Below, in pieces: positions 15,101 through 29,938 of a stretch of DNA of 64,000 nt. Source of the stretch: Amaurobius ferox (Eukaryota > Arthropoda > Arachnida > Araneae > Amaurobiidae); the NCBI GenBank assembly GCA_951213105.1, contig OX578142.1, positions 7,022,649 to 7,086,648 on the forward strand. Reading direction: 5' to 3'. The notes beneath the pieces are model-generated. The model saw only the letters and a list, made by a program, of their open reading frames with translations. It was not told the DNA's origin and made no database searches. A program made the translations under genes and the position numbers. Numbering within the stretch: position 1 is the first letter of the stretch; every line of letters begins with the position of its first letter.

Positions 15101-15789
15101 ATGGCACAATAAGGAGTGTGTGCTTCCGTTCTTGCTATATTGACTAGAATATAACTATTTTAGAATGACGTTACGAGTTTATGCAATCAAATTAATGAAT
15201 TATCCTTACATGAACGATGGCACAATAAGGAGTGTGTGCTTCCGTTCTTGCTATATTGACTAGAAATTAGCTATTTCAAAGTGACGTTACGAGTTTATGC
15301 AATCAAATAAATGAATTATCCTTATATGAACGATGGCACAATAAGGAGTTTGTGCTTCCGTTCTTGCTATATTGACTAGAAAATAGCTAATTTAGAGTAA
15401 CGTTACGAGTTTAGGCAATCAAATTAATGAATTATCCTTATATGAACGATGGCACAGTAAGGAGTGTGTACTTCCGTTTTTGTTATATTGACTAGAAATT
15501 AGCTACTTTAGAGTGACATTACGAGTTTATGCAATCAAATTAATGAATTATACTTTTATAAACGATGGCACAATAAGGAGTGTGTGCTTACGTTCTTGCT
15601 ATATTGACTAGAAATTAACTATTTTAGAGCGACGTTACGAGTTTAAGCAATCAAATTAATGAATTATCCTTATATGAATGAAGGCACAATAAGGAGTGTG
15701 TGCTTCCGTTCTTCCTATATTGACTAGAAATTAGCTGTTTGAGAGTGACGTTACGAGTATATGCAATCAAATTAATGAATTATCCTTAT

Positions 15790-18700
15790 ATGAACGATGG
15801 CACAATAAAGAGTGTGTGCATCCGTTCTTGCTATATTGACTAGAAATTACCTATTTTAGAATGACGTTACGAGTTTATGCAATCAAATTAATGAATTATC
15901 CTTATATGAACGATGGCACAATAAGGATTGTGTGCTTCCGTTCTTGCTATATTGACTAGAATATAACTATTTTAGAATGACGTTACGAATTTATGCAATC
16001 AAATTAATGAATTATCCTTATATGAACGATAGCACAATAAAGAGTGTGTGCTTCCGTTCTTGCTATATTGACTCGAAATTAGCTATTTTAGAGTGATGTT
16101 ACGAGTTTATGCAATCAATTAATGAATTATCCTTATATGAACAATGGCACGATAAGGAATGTGTGCGTCCGTTCTTGCTTTATTGAATAGAAAATAGCTA
16201 TTTCAGTGTGACGTTACCAGTTTATGCAATCAAATTAATGAATTATCCTTATATGAATGATGGCACAATAAGGATTGTGTGCTTCCGTTCTTGCTATATT
16301 GACTAGAATATAACTATTTTAGAATGACGTTACGAGTTTATGCAATCAAATTAATGAATTATCCTTATATGAACGATGGCACAATAAGGAGTGTGTGCTT
16401 CCGTTCTTGCTATAGTGACTAGAAATTAGCTATTTCAAACTGACGTTACGAGTTTATGCAATCAAATAAATGAATTATCCTTATATGAACGATGGCACAA
16501 TAAGGAGTTTGTGCTTCCGCTCTTGCTATATTGACTAGGAAGTAGCTAATTTAGAGTAACGTTACGAGTTTGGGCAATCAAATTAATGAATTATCCTTAT
16601 ATGAACGATGGCACGATAAGGAGTGTGTGCTTCCGTTTTTGCTATATTGACTAGAAATTAGCTACTTTAGAGTGACGTTACGAGTTTATGCAATCAAATT
16701 AATGAATTATCCTTTTATGAACGATGGCACAATAAGGAGTGTGTGCTTACGTTCTTGCTATATTGACTAGAAATTAACTATTTTAGAGCGACGTTACGAG
16801 TTTATGCAATCAAATTAATGAATTATCCTTATATGAATGATGGCACAATAAGGAGTTTGTGCTTCCGTTCTTGCTATATTGACTAGAATATAACTATTTT
16901 AGAATGACGTTACGAGTTTATGCAATCAAATTAATGAATTATCCTTATATGAACGATGGCAAAATAAGGAGTGTGTGCTTCCTTTCTTTCTACTTTGATT
17001 AGAAATTAGCTATTTTAGAGTGACCTTACGAATTTATGCAATCAAATTGATGAATTATCCTTATATGAACGATAGCACAATAAGGAGTGTGTGCCTCCGA
17101 TCTTGCTATATTGACTAGAATTTAGCTGTTTTAGAATGACGTTACGAGTTTATACAATCAAATTAATGAATTATCCTTATATGAACGATGGCACAATAAA
17201 GAGTGTGTGCTTCCGTTCTTGCTATATTGACTCGAAATTATCTATTTTAGAGTGACGTTACGAGTTTATGCAATCAATTAATGAATTATCCTTATATGCA
17301 CAATGGCACGATAAGGAGTGTGTGCATCCATTCTTGCTTTATTGAATAGAAATTAGCTATTTCAGTGTGACGTTACGAGTTTATGCAATCAAATTAATGA
17401 ATTATCCTTATATGAACGATGGCACAATAAGGAGTGTGTGCTTCCGTTCTTGCTATATTGACTAGAATATAACTATTTTAGAATGACGTTACGAATTTAT
17501 GCAATCAAATTAATGAATTATCCTTATATGAACGATGGCACAATAAAGAGTGTGTGCTTCCGTTCTTGCTGTATTGACTCGAAATTATCTATTTTAGAGT
17601 TACGTTACGAGTTTATGCAATCAATTAATGAATTATCCTTATATGCACAATGGCACGATAAGGAGTGTGTGCGTCCATTCTTGCTTTATTGAATAGAAAT
17701 TAGCTATTTCAGTGTGACGTTACCAGTTTATCCAATCAAATTAATGAATTATCCTTATATGAACGATGGCACAAAAAGGAGTTAGTGCTTCCTTTCTTGC
17801 TATATTGACTAGATATTAACTATTTTAGACTGACGTTACGAGTTTATGCAATCAAATTAATGAATTATCCTTATATGAACGATGGCAAAATAAGGAGTGT
17901 GTTCTTCCGTTCTTGCTATATCAACTAGAAATTAGCTTATATAGAGTGACGTTACGAGTTTATGCAATCAAATTAATGAATTATCCTTATATGAACGATG
18001 GCACAATAAGGAGTATGTGCTTCCGTTCTTGCTATATTGACTAGAAATTAGCTACTTTAGAGTGACGTTCCGAGTATATGCAATCAAATTAATGAATTAT
18101 CCTTTCATGAACGATGGCACAATAAGGAGTTTGTGCTTCCGTTCTTGCTATATTGACTAGAAATTAGCTATTTTTGAGTGACGTTAAGAGTTTATGCAAT
18201 CAAATTAATGAATTATCCTTATATGAACGATGGCACAATAAGGAGTGTGTGCTTCCGTTCTTGCTATATTGACTAGAATATAACTATTTTAGAATGACGT
18301 TACGAGTTTATGCAATCAAATTAATGAATTATCCTTATATGAACTATGGCACAATAAGGAGTGTGTGCTTCCGTTCTTGCTATATTGACTAGAAATTATC
18401 TATTTCAAAGTGACGTTACGAGTTTATGCAATCAAATAAATGAATTATCCTTATATGAACGATGGCACAATAAGGAGTATGTGCTTCCGTTCTTGCTATA
18501 TTGACTAGAAATTAGCTACTTTAGAGTGACGTTCCGAGTATATGCAATCAAATTAATGAATTATCCTTTCATGAACGATGGCACAATAAGGAGTTTGTGC
18601 TTCCGTTCTTGCTATATTGACTAGAAATTAGCTATTTTTGAGTGACGTTAAGAGTTTATGCAATCAAATTAATGAATTATCCTTATATGAACGATGGCAC

Positions 18701-21625
18701 AATAAGGAGTGTGTGCTTCCGTTCTTGCTATATTGACTAGAAATTAGCTATTTCAAAGTGACGTTACGAGTTTATGCAATCAAATAAATGAATTATCCTT
18801 ATATGAACGATGGCACAATAAGGAGTTTGTGCTTCCGTTCTTGCTATATTGACTAGAAAATAGCTAATTTAGAGTAACGTTACGAGTTTAGGCAATCAAA
18901 TTAATGAATTATCCTTATATGAACGATGGCACAATAAGGAGTGTGTACTTCCGTTTTTGTTATATTGACTAGAAATTAGCTACTTTAGAGTGACGTTACG
19001 AGTTTATGCAATCAAATTAATGAATTATACTTTTATGAACGATGGCACAATAAGGAGTGTGTGCTTATGTTCTTGCTATATTGACTAGAAATTAACTATT
19101 TTAGAGCGACGTTACGAGTTTATGCAATCAAATTAATGAATTATCCTTATATGAATGAAGGCACAATAAGGAGTGTGTGCTTCCGTTCTTGCTATATTGA
19201 ATAGAAATTAGCTATTTTAGAGTCACGTTACGAATTTATGCAATCAAATTAATGAATTATCCTTATATGAACGATGGCACAATAAGGAGTGTGTGCTTCC
19301 GTTCTTGCTATATTGACTAGAATTTAGCTGTTTTAGAATGACGTTACGAGTTTATACAATCAAATTAATGAATTATCCTTATATGAACGATGGCACAATA
19401 AAGAGTGTGTGCTTCCGTTCTTGCTATATTGACTCGAAATTATCTATTTTAGAGTGACGTTACGAGTTTATGCAATCAATTAATGAATTATCCTTATATG
19501 CACAATGGCACGATAAGGTGTGTGTGCATCCATTCTTGCTTTATTGAATAGAAATTAGCTATTTCAGTGTGACGTTACGAGTTTATGCAATCAAATTAAT
19601 GAATTATCCTTATATGAACAATGCACAATAAGGTTTGTGTGCTTCCGTTCTTGCTATATTGACTGGCAATTAGCTATTTTAGAGTGACGTTACGAGTTTA
19701 AGCAATCAAATTAATGAATAATCCTTATATGAACGATGGCACAGTAAGGAGTGTGTGCTTCCTTTCTTGCTATACTGACTAGAATATAACTATTTTAGAA
19801 TGACGTTACGAGTTTATGCAATCAAATTAATGAATTATCCTTATATGAACGATGGCACAATAAGGAGTGTGTGCTTCCGTTCTTGCTATATTGACTAGAA
19901 TATAACTATTTTAGAATGACGTTACGAATTTATGCAATCAAATTAATGAATTATCCTTATATGAACGATGGCACAATAAAGAGTGTGTGCTTCCGTTCTT
20001 GCTGTATTGACTCGAAATTATCTATTTTAGAGTGACGTTACGAGTTTATGCAATCAATTAATGAATTATCCTTATATGCACAATGGCACGATAAGGAGTG
20101 TGTGCGTCCATTCTTGCTTTATTGAATAGAAATTAGCTATTTCAGTGTGACGACACCAGTTTATCCAATCAAATTAATGAATTATCCTTATATGAACGAT
20201 GGCACAAAAAGGAGTTAGTGCTTCCTTTCTTGCTATATTGACTAGATATTAACTATTTTAGACTGACGTTACGAGTTTATGCAATCAAATTAATGAATTA
20301 TCCTTATATGAACGATGGCAAAATAAGGAGTGTGTTCTTCCGTTCTTGCTATATCAACTAGAAATTAGCTATATATAGAGTGACGTTACGAGTTTATGCA
20401 ATCAAATTAATGAATTATCCTTATATGAACGATGGCACAATAAGGAGTATGTGCTTCCGTTCTTGCTATATTGACTAGAAATTAGCTACTTTAGAGTGAC
20501 GTTCCGAGTATATGCAATCAAATTAATGAATTATCCTTTCATGAACGATGGCACAATAAGGAGTTTGTGCTTCCGTTCTTGCTATATTGACTAGAAATTA
20601 GCTATTTTTGAGTGACGTTAAGAGTTTATGCAATCAAATTAATGAATTATCCTTATATGAACGATGGCACAATAAGGAGTGTGTGCTTCCGTTCTTGCTA
20701 TATTGACTAGAATATAACTATTTTAGAATGACGTTACGAGTTTATGCAATCAAATTAATGAATTATCCTTATATGAACGATGGCACAATAAGGAGTGTGT
20801 GCTTCCGTTCTTGCTATATTGACTAGAAATTAGCTACTTTAGAGTGACGTTCCGAGTATATGCAATCAAATTAATGAATTATCCTTTCATGAACGACGGC
20901 ACAATAAGGAGTTTGTGCTTCCGTTCTTGCTATATTGACTAGAAATTAGCTATTTTTGAGTGACGTTAAGAGTTTATGCAATCAAATTAATGAATTATCC
21001 TTATATGAACGATGGCACAATAAGGAGTGTGTGCTTCCGTTCTTGCGATATTGACTAGAATATAACTATTTTAGAATGACGTTACGAGTTTATGCAATCA
21101 AATTAATGAATTATCCTTATATGAACGATGGCACAATAAGGAGTGTGTGCTTCCGTTCTTGCTATATTGACTAGAAATTAGCTATTTCAAAGTGACGTTA
21201 CGAGTTTATGCAATCAAATAAATGAATTATCCTTATATGAACGATGGCACAATAAGGAGTTTGTGCTTCCGTTCTTGCTATATTGACTAGAAAATAGCTA
21301 ATTTAGAGTAACGTTACGAGTTTAGGCAATCAAATTAATGAATTATCCTTATATGAACGATGGCACAATAAGGAGTGTGTACTTCCGTTTTTGTTATATT
21401 GACTAGAAATTAGCTACTTTAGAGTGACGTTACGAGTTTATGCAATCAAATTAATGAATTATACTTTTATGAACGATGGCACAATAAGGAGTGTGTGCTT
21501 ACGTTCTTGCTATATTGACTAGAAATTAACTATTTTAGAGCGACGTTACGAGTTTATGCAATCAAATTAATGAATTATCCTTATATGAATGAATGCACAA
21601 TAAGGAGTGTGTGCTTCCGTTCTTG
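15790..21625 (+). repeat. Satellite superblock B (first copy)
   Basis: It matches 29939-35890 at an offset of 14149 bp (for example ATAAGGAATG at 16152 and 30301). The offset becomes 14265 by 21586/35851 because B' has one extra monomer near 32870 (with GCGATATTGACAAG). Shared rare markers include CGTGTGACGACACC, GCTATATATAGAG and GAATGAATGCAC. After 21625 the two diverge: CTACATTAGAG here, GAGTAGAAACTAG in B'. Confidence 0.82.
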
Positions 21626-21818
21626 CTATATTGACTAGAAATTAGCTACATTAGAGTGACGTTACGAGTTTCTGCAATCAAATTAATGAATTATCCTTAT
21701 ATGAACGATGGCACAATAAGGAATGTATGCTTCCGTTCATGCTATATTGATTAGAAATTAGCTATTTCAAAATGACGTTACCAATTTATGCAATCGAATC
21801 AATGAATTATCCTTATAG
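18805..21818 (+). repeat. 26-monomer tandem duplication, copy 1 (3014 bp)
   Basis: The segment is followed directly by a near-identical segment. ACTTCCGTTTTTGTT at 18947 pairs with 21961, and CAATCGAATCAATG at 21791 pairs with 24805, both 3014 bp apart. The boundary is set by the last mismatch on the left side (T at 18804, G at 21818). The length is 26 x 116 minus 2. Confidence 0.87.
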
Positions 21819-24800
21819 GAACGATGGCACAATAAGGAGTTTGTGCTTCCGTTCTTGCTATATTGACTAGAAAATAGCTAATTTAGAGTAACGTTACGAG
21901 TTTAGGCAATCAAATTAATGAATTATCCTTATATGAACGATGGCACAATAAGGAGTGTGTACTTCCGTTTTTGTTATATTGACTAGAAATTAGCTACTTT
22001 AGAGTGACGTTACGAGTTTATGCAATCAAATTAATGAATTATACTTTTATGAACGATGGCACAATAAGGAGTGTGTGCTTATGTTCTTGCTATATTGACT
22101 AGAAATTAACTATTTTAGAGCGACGTTACGAGTTTATGCAATCAAATTAATGAATTATCCTTATATGAATGAAGGCACAATAAGGAGTGTGTGCTTCCGT
22201 TCTTGCTATATTGAATAGAAATTAGCTATTTTAGAGTCACGTTACGAATTTATGCAATCAAATTAATGAATTATCCTTATATGAACGATGGCACAATAAG
22301 GAGTGTGTGCTTCCGTTCTTGCTATATTGACTAGAATTTAGCTGTTTTAGAATGACGTTACGAGTTTATACAATCAAATTAATGAATTATCCTTATATGA
22401 ACGATGGCACAATAAAGAGTGTGTGCTTCCGTTCTTGCTATATTGACTCGAAATTATCTATTTTAGAGTGACGTTACGAGTTTATGCAATCAATTAATGA
22501 ATTATCCTTATATGCACAATGGCACGATAAGGTGTGTGTGCATCCATTCTTGCTTTATTGAATAGAAATTAGCTATTTCAGTGTGACGTTACGAGTTTAT
22601 GCAATCAAATTAATGAATTATCCTTATATGAACAATGCACAATAAGGTTTGTGTGCTTCCGTTCTTGCTATATTGACTGGCAATTAGCTATTTTAGAGTG
22701 ACGTTACGAGTTTAAGCAATCAAATTAATGAATAATCCTTATATGAACGATGGCACAGTAAGGAGTGTGTGCTTCCTTTCTTGCTATACTGACTAGAATA
22801 TAACTATTTTAGAATGACGTTACGAGTTTATGCAATCAAATTAATGAATTATCCTTATATGAACGATGGCACAATAAGGAGTGTGTGCTTCCGTTCTTGC
22901 TATATTGACTAGAATATAACTATTTTAGAATGACGTTACGAATTTATGCAATCAAATTAATGAATTATCCTTATATGAACGATGGCACAATAAAGAGTGT
23001 GTGCTTCCGTTCTTGCTGTATTGACTCGAAATTATCTATTTTAGAGTGACGTTACGAGTTTATGCAATCAATTAATGAATTATCCTTATATGCACAATGG
23101 CACGATAAGGAGTGTGTGCTTCCATTCTTGCTTTATTGAATAGAAATTAGCTATTTCAGTGTGACGACACCAGTTTATCCAATCAAATTAATGAATTATC
23201 CTTATATGAACGATGGCACAAAAAGGAGTTAGTGCTTCCTTTCTTGCTATATTGACTAGATATTAACTATTTTAGACTGACGTTACGAGTTTATGCAATC
23301 AAATTAATGAATTATCCTTATATGAACGATGGCAAAATAAGGAGTGTGTTCTTCCGTTCTTGCTATATCAACTAGAAATTAGCTATATATAGAGTGACGT
23401 TACGAGTTTATGCAATCAAATTAATGAATTATCCTTATATGAACGATGGCACAATAAGGAGTATGTGCTTCCGTTCTTGCTATATTGACTAGAAATTAGC
23501 TACTTTAGAGTGACGTTCCGAGTATATGCAATCAAATTAATGAATTATCCTTTCATGAACGATGGCACAATAAGGAGTTTGTGCTTCCGTTCTTGCTATA
23601 TTGACTAGAAATTAGCTATTTTTGAGTGACGTTAAGAGTTTATGCAATCAAATTAATGAATTATCCTTATATGAACGATGGCACAATAAGGAGTGTGTGC
23701 TTCCGTTCTTGCTATATTGACTAGAATATAACTATTTTAGAATGACGTTACGAGTTTATGCAATCAAATTAATGAATTATCCTTATATGAACGATGGCAC
23801 AATAAGGAGTGTGTGCTTCCGTTCTTGCTATATTGACTAGAAATTAGCTACTTTAGAGTGACGTTCCGAGTATATGCAATCAAATTAATGAATTATCCTT
23901 TCATGAACGACGGCACAATAAGGAGTTTGTGCTTCCGTTCTTGCTATATTGACTAGAAATTAGCTATTTTTGAGTGACGTTAAGAGTTTATGCAATCAAA
24001 TTAATGAATTATCCTTATATGAACGATGGCACAATAAGGAGTGTGTGCTTCCGTTCTTGCGATATTGACTAGAATATAACTATTTTAGAATGACGTTACG
24101 AGTTTATGCAATCAAATTAATGAATTATCCTTATATGAACGATGGCACAATAAGGAGTGTGTGCTTCCGTTCTTGCTATATTGACTAGAAATTAGCTATT
24201 TCAAAGTGACGTTACGAGTTTATGCAATCAAATAAATGAATTATCCTTATATGAACGATGGCACAATAAGGAGTTTGTGCTTCCGTTCTTGCTATATTGA
24301 CTAGAAAATAGCTAATTTAGAGTAACGTTACGAGTTTAGGCAATCAAATTAATGAATTATCCTTATATGAACGATGGCACAATAAGGAGTGTGTACTTCC
24401 GTTTTTGTTATATTGACTAGAAATTAGCTACTTTAGAGTGACGTTACGAGTTTATGCAATCAAATTAATGAATTATACTTTTATGAACGATGGCACAATA
24501 AGGAGTGTGTGCTTACGTTCTTGCTATATTGACTAGAAATTAACTATTTTAGAGCGACGTTACGAGTTTATGCAATCAAATTAATGAATTATCCTTATAT
24601 GAATGAATGCACAATAAGGAGTGTGTGCTTCCGTTCTTGCTATATTGACTAGAAATTAGCTACATTAGAGTGACGTTACGAGTTTCTGCAATCAAATTAA
24701 TGAATTATCCTTATATGAACGATGGCACAATAAGGAATGTATGCTTCCGTTCATGCTATATTGATTAGAAATTAGCTATTTCAAAATGACGTTACCAATT

Positions 24801-24832
24801 TATGCAATCGAATCAATGAATTATCCTTATAG
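21819..24832 (+). repeat. 26-monomer tandem duplication, copy 2 (3014 bp)
   Basis: Near-identical to the preceding 3014 bp. A visible difference is GTGCTTCCATTC at about 23115, where copy 1 has GTGCGTCCATTC. The two versions of CTTACGTTC/CTTATGTTC occur at matched positions in each copy. After about 24850 the order changes to an irregular stretch. Confidence 0.87.
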
Positions 24833-24849
24833 GAACGATGGCACAATAA

Positions 24850-27800
24850 GGAGCTTGTGCTTCCGCTCTTGCTATATTGACTAGAAATTAGCTATTTCAA
24901 AATGATGTTACGAGTTTATGCAATCAAATTAATGAATTATCCTTATATGAACGATGGCACAATAAGGAGTGTGTGCTTCCGTTCTTGCCATAATGACTAG
25001 AAATTAGCTATTTCAACTTGAGGTTACGAGTTTATGCAATCAAATTAATGAATTATCCTAATATGAACGATGGCACAATAAGGAGTGTGTGCTTACGTTC
25101 TTGCTATATTGACTAGAAATTAACTACTTTAGAGTGACGTTACGAGTTTATGCAATCAAATTAATGAATTATCCTTATATGAACGATGGCACAATAAGGA
25201 GTGTGTGCTTCCGTTCTTGCTATATTGAATAGAAATTAGCAATTTTAGAGTGACGTTACGAGTTTATGCAATCAAATTAATGAATTATCCTTATATGAAC
25301 GATGGCACAATAAGCAGTGTGTGCTTCCGTTCTTGCTATATTGACTTGAAAGTAGCTATTTTAGAATGAAGTTACGAGTTTATGCAATCAAATTAATGAT
25401 TTATCCTTATATGAACGTTGGCAGAATAAGGAGTATGTGCTTCCGTTCTTGCTATATTGACAAGAAATTTGCTATTTTAGAGTGACGTTACGAGTTTATG
25501 CAATCAAATTAATGAATTATCCTTATATGAACGATGGCACGATAAGGAGTGTGTGCGTCCGTTCTTCTTTCTATATGAACTAGCAATTAGCAATTTTAGA
25601 GTGAAGTTAGGAGTTTATGCAATCAAATTAATGAATTATCCTTATATGAACGATGACACAATAAGGAGTGTGTGCTTCCGTTCTTGCTATATTGACTAGA
25701 ATATAACTATTTTAGAATAATGTTACGAGTTTATGCAATCAAATCAATGAATTATCCTTATATGAACGATTGCACAATAAGGAGTGTGTGCTTCCGTTCT
25801 TGCTATATTGACTAGAAAATAGCTATTTTAGAGTGAAGTTACGAGATTATGCAATCAAATTAATGAATTATCCTTATATGAACTATGGCACCAAAAGTAA
25901 TGTGTGCTTCCGTTCTTGCTATATTGACTAGCAATTAGCTATTTTAGAGTGACGTTACGAGTTTAGGCAATCAAATTAATGAATTATCCTTGTATGAACG
26001 ATGGCACAATAAGGAGTGTGTGTTTCCTTTCTTGCTATACTGAGTAGAATATACCTATTTTAGAATGACGTTACGAGTTTATGCAATTAAATTAATGAAT
26101 TATCCTTATATGAACGATGGCACAATAAGGATTATGTGCTTCCGTTCTTGCTATAGTGACTAGAAATTAGCTATTTCAAAATGACGTTACGAGTTTATGC
26201 AATCAAATTAATGAATTATGCTTATATGAACGATGGCACAATAAGGAGAGTGTGCTTCCGTTCTTGCTATATTGACTTGAAATTAGCTATTTTAGAATGA
26301 AGTTACGAGTTTATGCAATCATATTAATGAATTATCCTTATATGAACGATGGCAGAATAAGAAGTATGTGCTTCCGTTCGTGCTATATTGACTAGAATAT
26401 AACTATTTTAGAATAATGTTACGAGTTTATGCCATAAAATTAATGAATTATCCTTATATGAACGATGGCACAATAAAGAGTGTGTGCTTCCATTCTTGCT
26501 ATATTGACTAGAAATTAGCTACATTAGAGTGACGTTACGAGTTTCTGCAATCAAATTAATGAATTATCCTTATATGAACGATGGCACAATAAGGAATGTA
26601 TGCTTCCGTTCATGCTATATTGATTAGAAATTAGCTATTTCAAAATGACGTTACGAGTTTATGCAATCGAATTAATAAATTATCCTTATATGAACGATGG
26701 CACAATAAGGAGTGTGTTCTTCCCTTCTTGCTATATTGACTAGAAATTAGCTATTTCAAAGTGACGTTACGAGTTTATGCAATCGAATTAATAAATTATC
26801 CTTATATGAACGATGGCACAATAAGGAGTTTGTGCTTCCGCTCTTGCTATATTGACTAGAAATTAGCTATTTCAAAATGATTTTTCGAGTTTATGCAATC
26901 AAATTAATGAATTATGCTTATATGAACGATGGCACACTAAGGTGTGTGTGCTTCCGCTCTTGCCATATTGACATGAAATTAGCTACTTTAGAGTGACGTT
27001 ACGAGTTTATGCAATCAAATTAATGAATTATCCTTATATGAACGATGGCACAATAAGGAGTGTGTGCTTCCGTTCTTGCTATAATGACTAGAAATTAGCT
27101 ATTTCAACTTGAGGTTACGAGTTTATGCAATCAAATTAATGAATTATCCTTATATGAACGATGGCACAATAAGGAGTGTGTGCTTCCGTTCTTGCTATAT
27201 TGAATAGAAATTAGCAATTTTAGAGTGACGTTACGAGTTTATGCAATCAAATTAATGAATTATCCTTATATGAACGATGGCACAATAAGCAGTGTGTGCT
27301 TCCGTTCTTGCTATATTGACTTGAAATTAGCTATTTTAGAATGAAGTTACGAGTTTATGCAATCAAATTAATGAATTATACTTATATGAACGATGGCACA
27401 ATAAGGAGTATGTGCTTCCGTTCGTGCTATATTGACTAGAATATAACTATTTTAGAATAATGTTACGAGTTTATGCAATAAAATTAATGAATTATCCTTA
27501 TATGAACGATGGCACAATAAAGAGTGTGTGCTTCCATTCTTGCTATATTGACTAGAAATTAGCTATATTAGAGTGACGTTACGAGTTTCTGCAATCAAAT
27601 TAATGAATTATCCTTATATGAACGATGGCACAATAAGGAATGTATGCTTCCGTTCATGCTATATTGATTAGAAATTAGCTATTTCAAAATGACGTTACGA
27701 GTTTATGCAATCAAATTAATGAATTATGCTAATATGAACGATGGCACAATAAGGTGTGTGTGCTTCCGAGCTTGCTATATTGACTAGAAATTAGCAATTT

Positions 27801-28620
27801 TAGAGTGACGTTACGAGTTTATGCAATCAAATTAATGAATTATCCTTATATGAACGATGGCACAATAAGGAGTATGTGCTTCCGTTCTTGCTATATTGAC
27901 AAGAAATTTGCTATTTTAGAGTGACGTTACGAGTTTATGCAATTAAATTAATGAATTATCCTTATATGAACGATGGCACGATAAGGAGTGTGTGCGTCCG
28001 TTCTTCTTTCTATAAGAACTAGCAATTAGCAATTTTAGAGTGAAGTTACGAGTTTATGCAATCAAATTAATGAATTATCCTTATATGAACGATGGCACAA
28101 TAAGGAGTGTGTGCTTCCGTTCATGCTATATTGACTAGAAATTAGCAATTTTAGAGTGACGTTACGAGTTTATGCAATCAAATTAATGAATTATCCTTTA
28201 ATGAACGATGGCACAATAAGGAGTGTGTGCTTCCGTTCTTGCTATATTGACTAGAATATAACTATTTTAGAATAATGTTACGAGTTTATGCAATCAAATC
28301 AATGAATTATCCTTATATGAACGATGACACAATAAAGAGTGTTTGCTTCCGTTCTTGCTATATTGACTAAAAATTAACTACTTTAGAGTGACGTTACGAG
28401 TTTATGCAATCAAATTAATGAATTATCCTTATATGAACGATGGCACAATAAGGAGTGTGTGCTTCCGTTTTTGCTATATCAACTAGAAATTAGCTAATTT
28501 AGAGGGACGTTACGAGTTTATGCAATCGAATTAATAAATTATCCTTATATGAACGATGGCACAATAAGGAGTGTGTTCTTCCCTTCTTGCTATATTGACT
28601 AGAAATTAGCTATTTCAAAG
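24850..28620 (+). repeat. Irregular satellite stretch with private monomer types
   Basis: About 32 monomers that do not follow the 48- or 26-mer order. Private or rare variants include TTCTTCTTTCTATA (near 25560 and 28005), AATTAGCAATTTTAGAG, CAACTTGAGGTTACGAG (25015, 27110), AATAATGTTACGAG and AATCGAATTAATAAATT. Local duplication is visible: GTTTCTGC at 26541 and 27585 are 1044 bp apart (9 monomers). No gene or foreign sequence is seen. Confidence 0.72.
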
Positions 28621-29938
28621 TGACGTTACGAGTTTATGCAATCAAATTAATGAATTATCCTTATATGAACAATGCACAATAAGGTTTGTGTGCTTCCGTT
28701 CTTGCTATATTGACTGGCAATTAGCTATTTTAGAGTGACGTTACGAGTTTAAGCAATCAAATTAATGAATAATCCTTATATGAACGATGGCACAGTAAGG
28801 AGTGTGTGCTTCCTTTCTTGCTATACTGACTAGAATATAACTATTTTAAAATGACGTTACGAGTTTATGCAATCAAATTAATGAATTATCCTTATATGAA
28901 CGATGGCACAATAAAGAGTGTGTGCTTCCGTTCTTGCTATATTGACTCGAAATTAGCTGTTTGAGAGTGACGTTACGAGTATATGCAATCAAATTAATGA
29001 ATTATCCTTATATGAACGATGGCACAATAAGGAGTGTGAGCTTCCGTTCTTGCTATATTGACTAGAATATAACTATTTTAGAATGACGTTACGAATTTAT
29101 GCAATCAAATTAATGAATTATCCTTATATGAACGATGGCACAATAAAGAGTGTGTGCTTCCGTTCTTGCTATATTGACTCGAAATTATCTATTTTAGAGT
29201 GACGTTACGAGTTTATGCAATCAATTAATGAATTATCCTTATATGCACAATGGCACGATAAGGAGTGTGTGCGTCCATTCTTGCTTTATTGAATAGAAAT
29301 TAGCTATTTCAGTGTGACGTTACCAGTTTATCCAATCAAATTAATGAATTATCCTTATATGAACGATGGCACAAAAAGGAGTTAGTGCTTCCTTTCTTGC
29401 TATATTGACTAGATATTAACTATTTTAGACTGACGTTACGAGTTTATGCAATCAAATTAATTAATTATCCTTATATGAACGATGGCAAAATAAGGATTGT
29501 GTGCTTCCGTTCTTGCTATATCAACTAGAAATTAGCTAATATAGAGTGACGTTACGAGTTTATGCAATCAAATTAATGAATTATCCTTATATGAACGATG
29601 GCACAATACGGAGTATGTGCTTCCGTTCTTGCTATATTGACTAGAAATTAGCTACTTTAGAGTGACGTTCCGAGTTTATGCAATCAAATTAATGAATTAT
29701 CCTTTCATGAACGATGGCACAATAAGGAGTGTGTGCATCCGTTCTTGCTATATTGACTAGAAATTACCTATTTTAGAATGACGTTACGAGTTTATGCAAT
29801 CAAATTAATGAATTATCCTTATATGAACGATGGCACAATAAGGAGCGTGTGCTTCCGTTCTTGCTATATTGACTAGATAATAACTATTTTAGAATGACGT
29901 TACGAATTTATGCAATCAAATTAATGAATTATCCTTAT
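28621..29938 (+). repeat. Composite stretch of A-type monomers
   Basis: It begins with the AACAATGCACAATAAGGTTTG monomer class and follows the order seen from about 10320. It carries monomers (GCACAATGGCACGATAAGG, GTTACCAGTTTATCC) otherwise seen near 14700 and 17650, then rejoins the order seen from 12274 (GTTCCGAG at 29667, offset 17393, about 150 monomers). It looks like a mosaic of block A pieces leading into B'. Confidence 0.68.

Larger units (their letters stand above)
1..15797 (+). repeat. Satellite superblock A (first copy)
   Basis: The monomer order matches block A' beginning at 36403. The offset is 36402 at the left edge, 36518 after one monomer present only in A' (near 37250-37365), and 36287 near 15714 after A' has lost two monomers near 44880. 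Rare shared markers include TATTAACGATGG, the all-but-unique GGGACGTTACGAG monomer near 330, TGGTCGATGGCGC at 2811, and CTTCCTATAT at 15711. The match stops near 15797/52085, where A has AATAAAGAGTG and A' has AATAAGGAGTG. The left limit is cut by the window. Confidence 0.88.

Noticed and set aside
17483..17692. Open frame of 69 codons on the plus strand
   Set aside because: It spans two satellite monomers and only stays open because of a 115-bp monomer and point changes; a chance frame in non-coding repeat.
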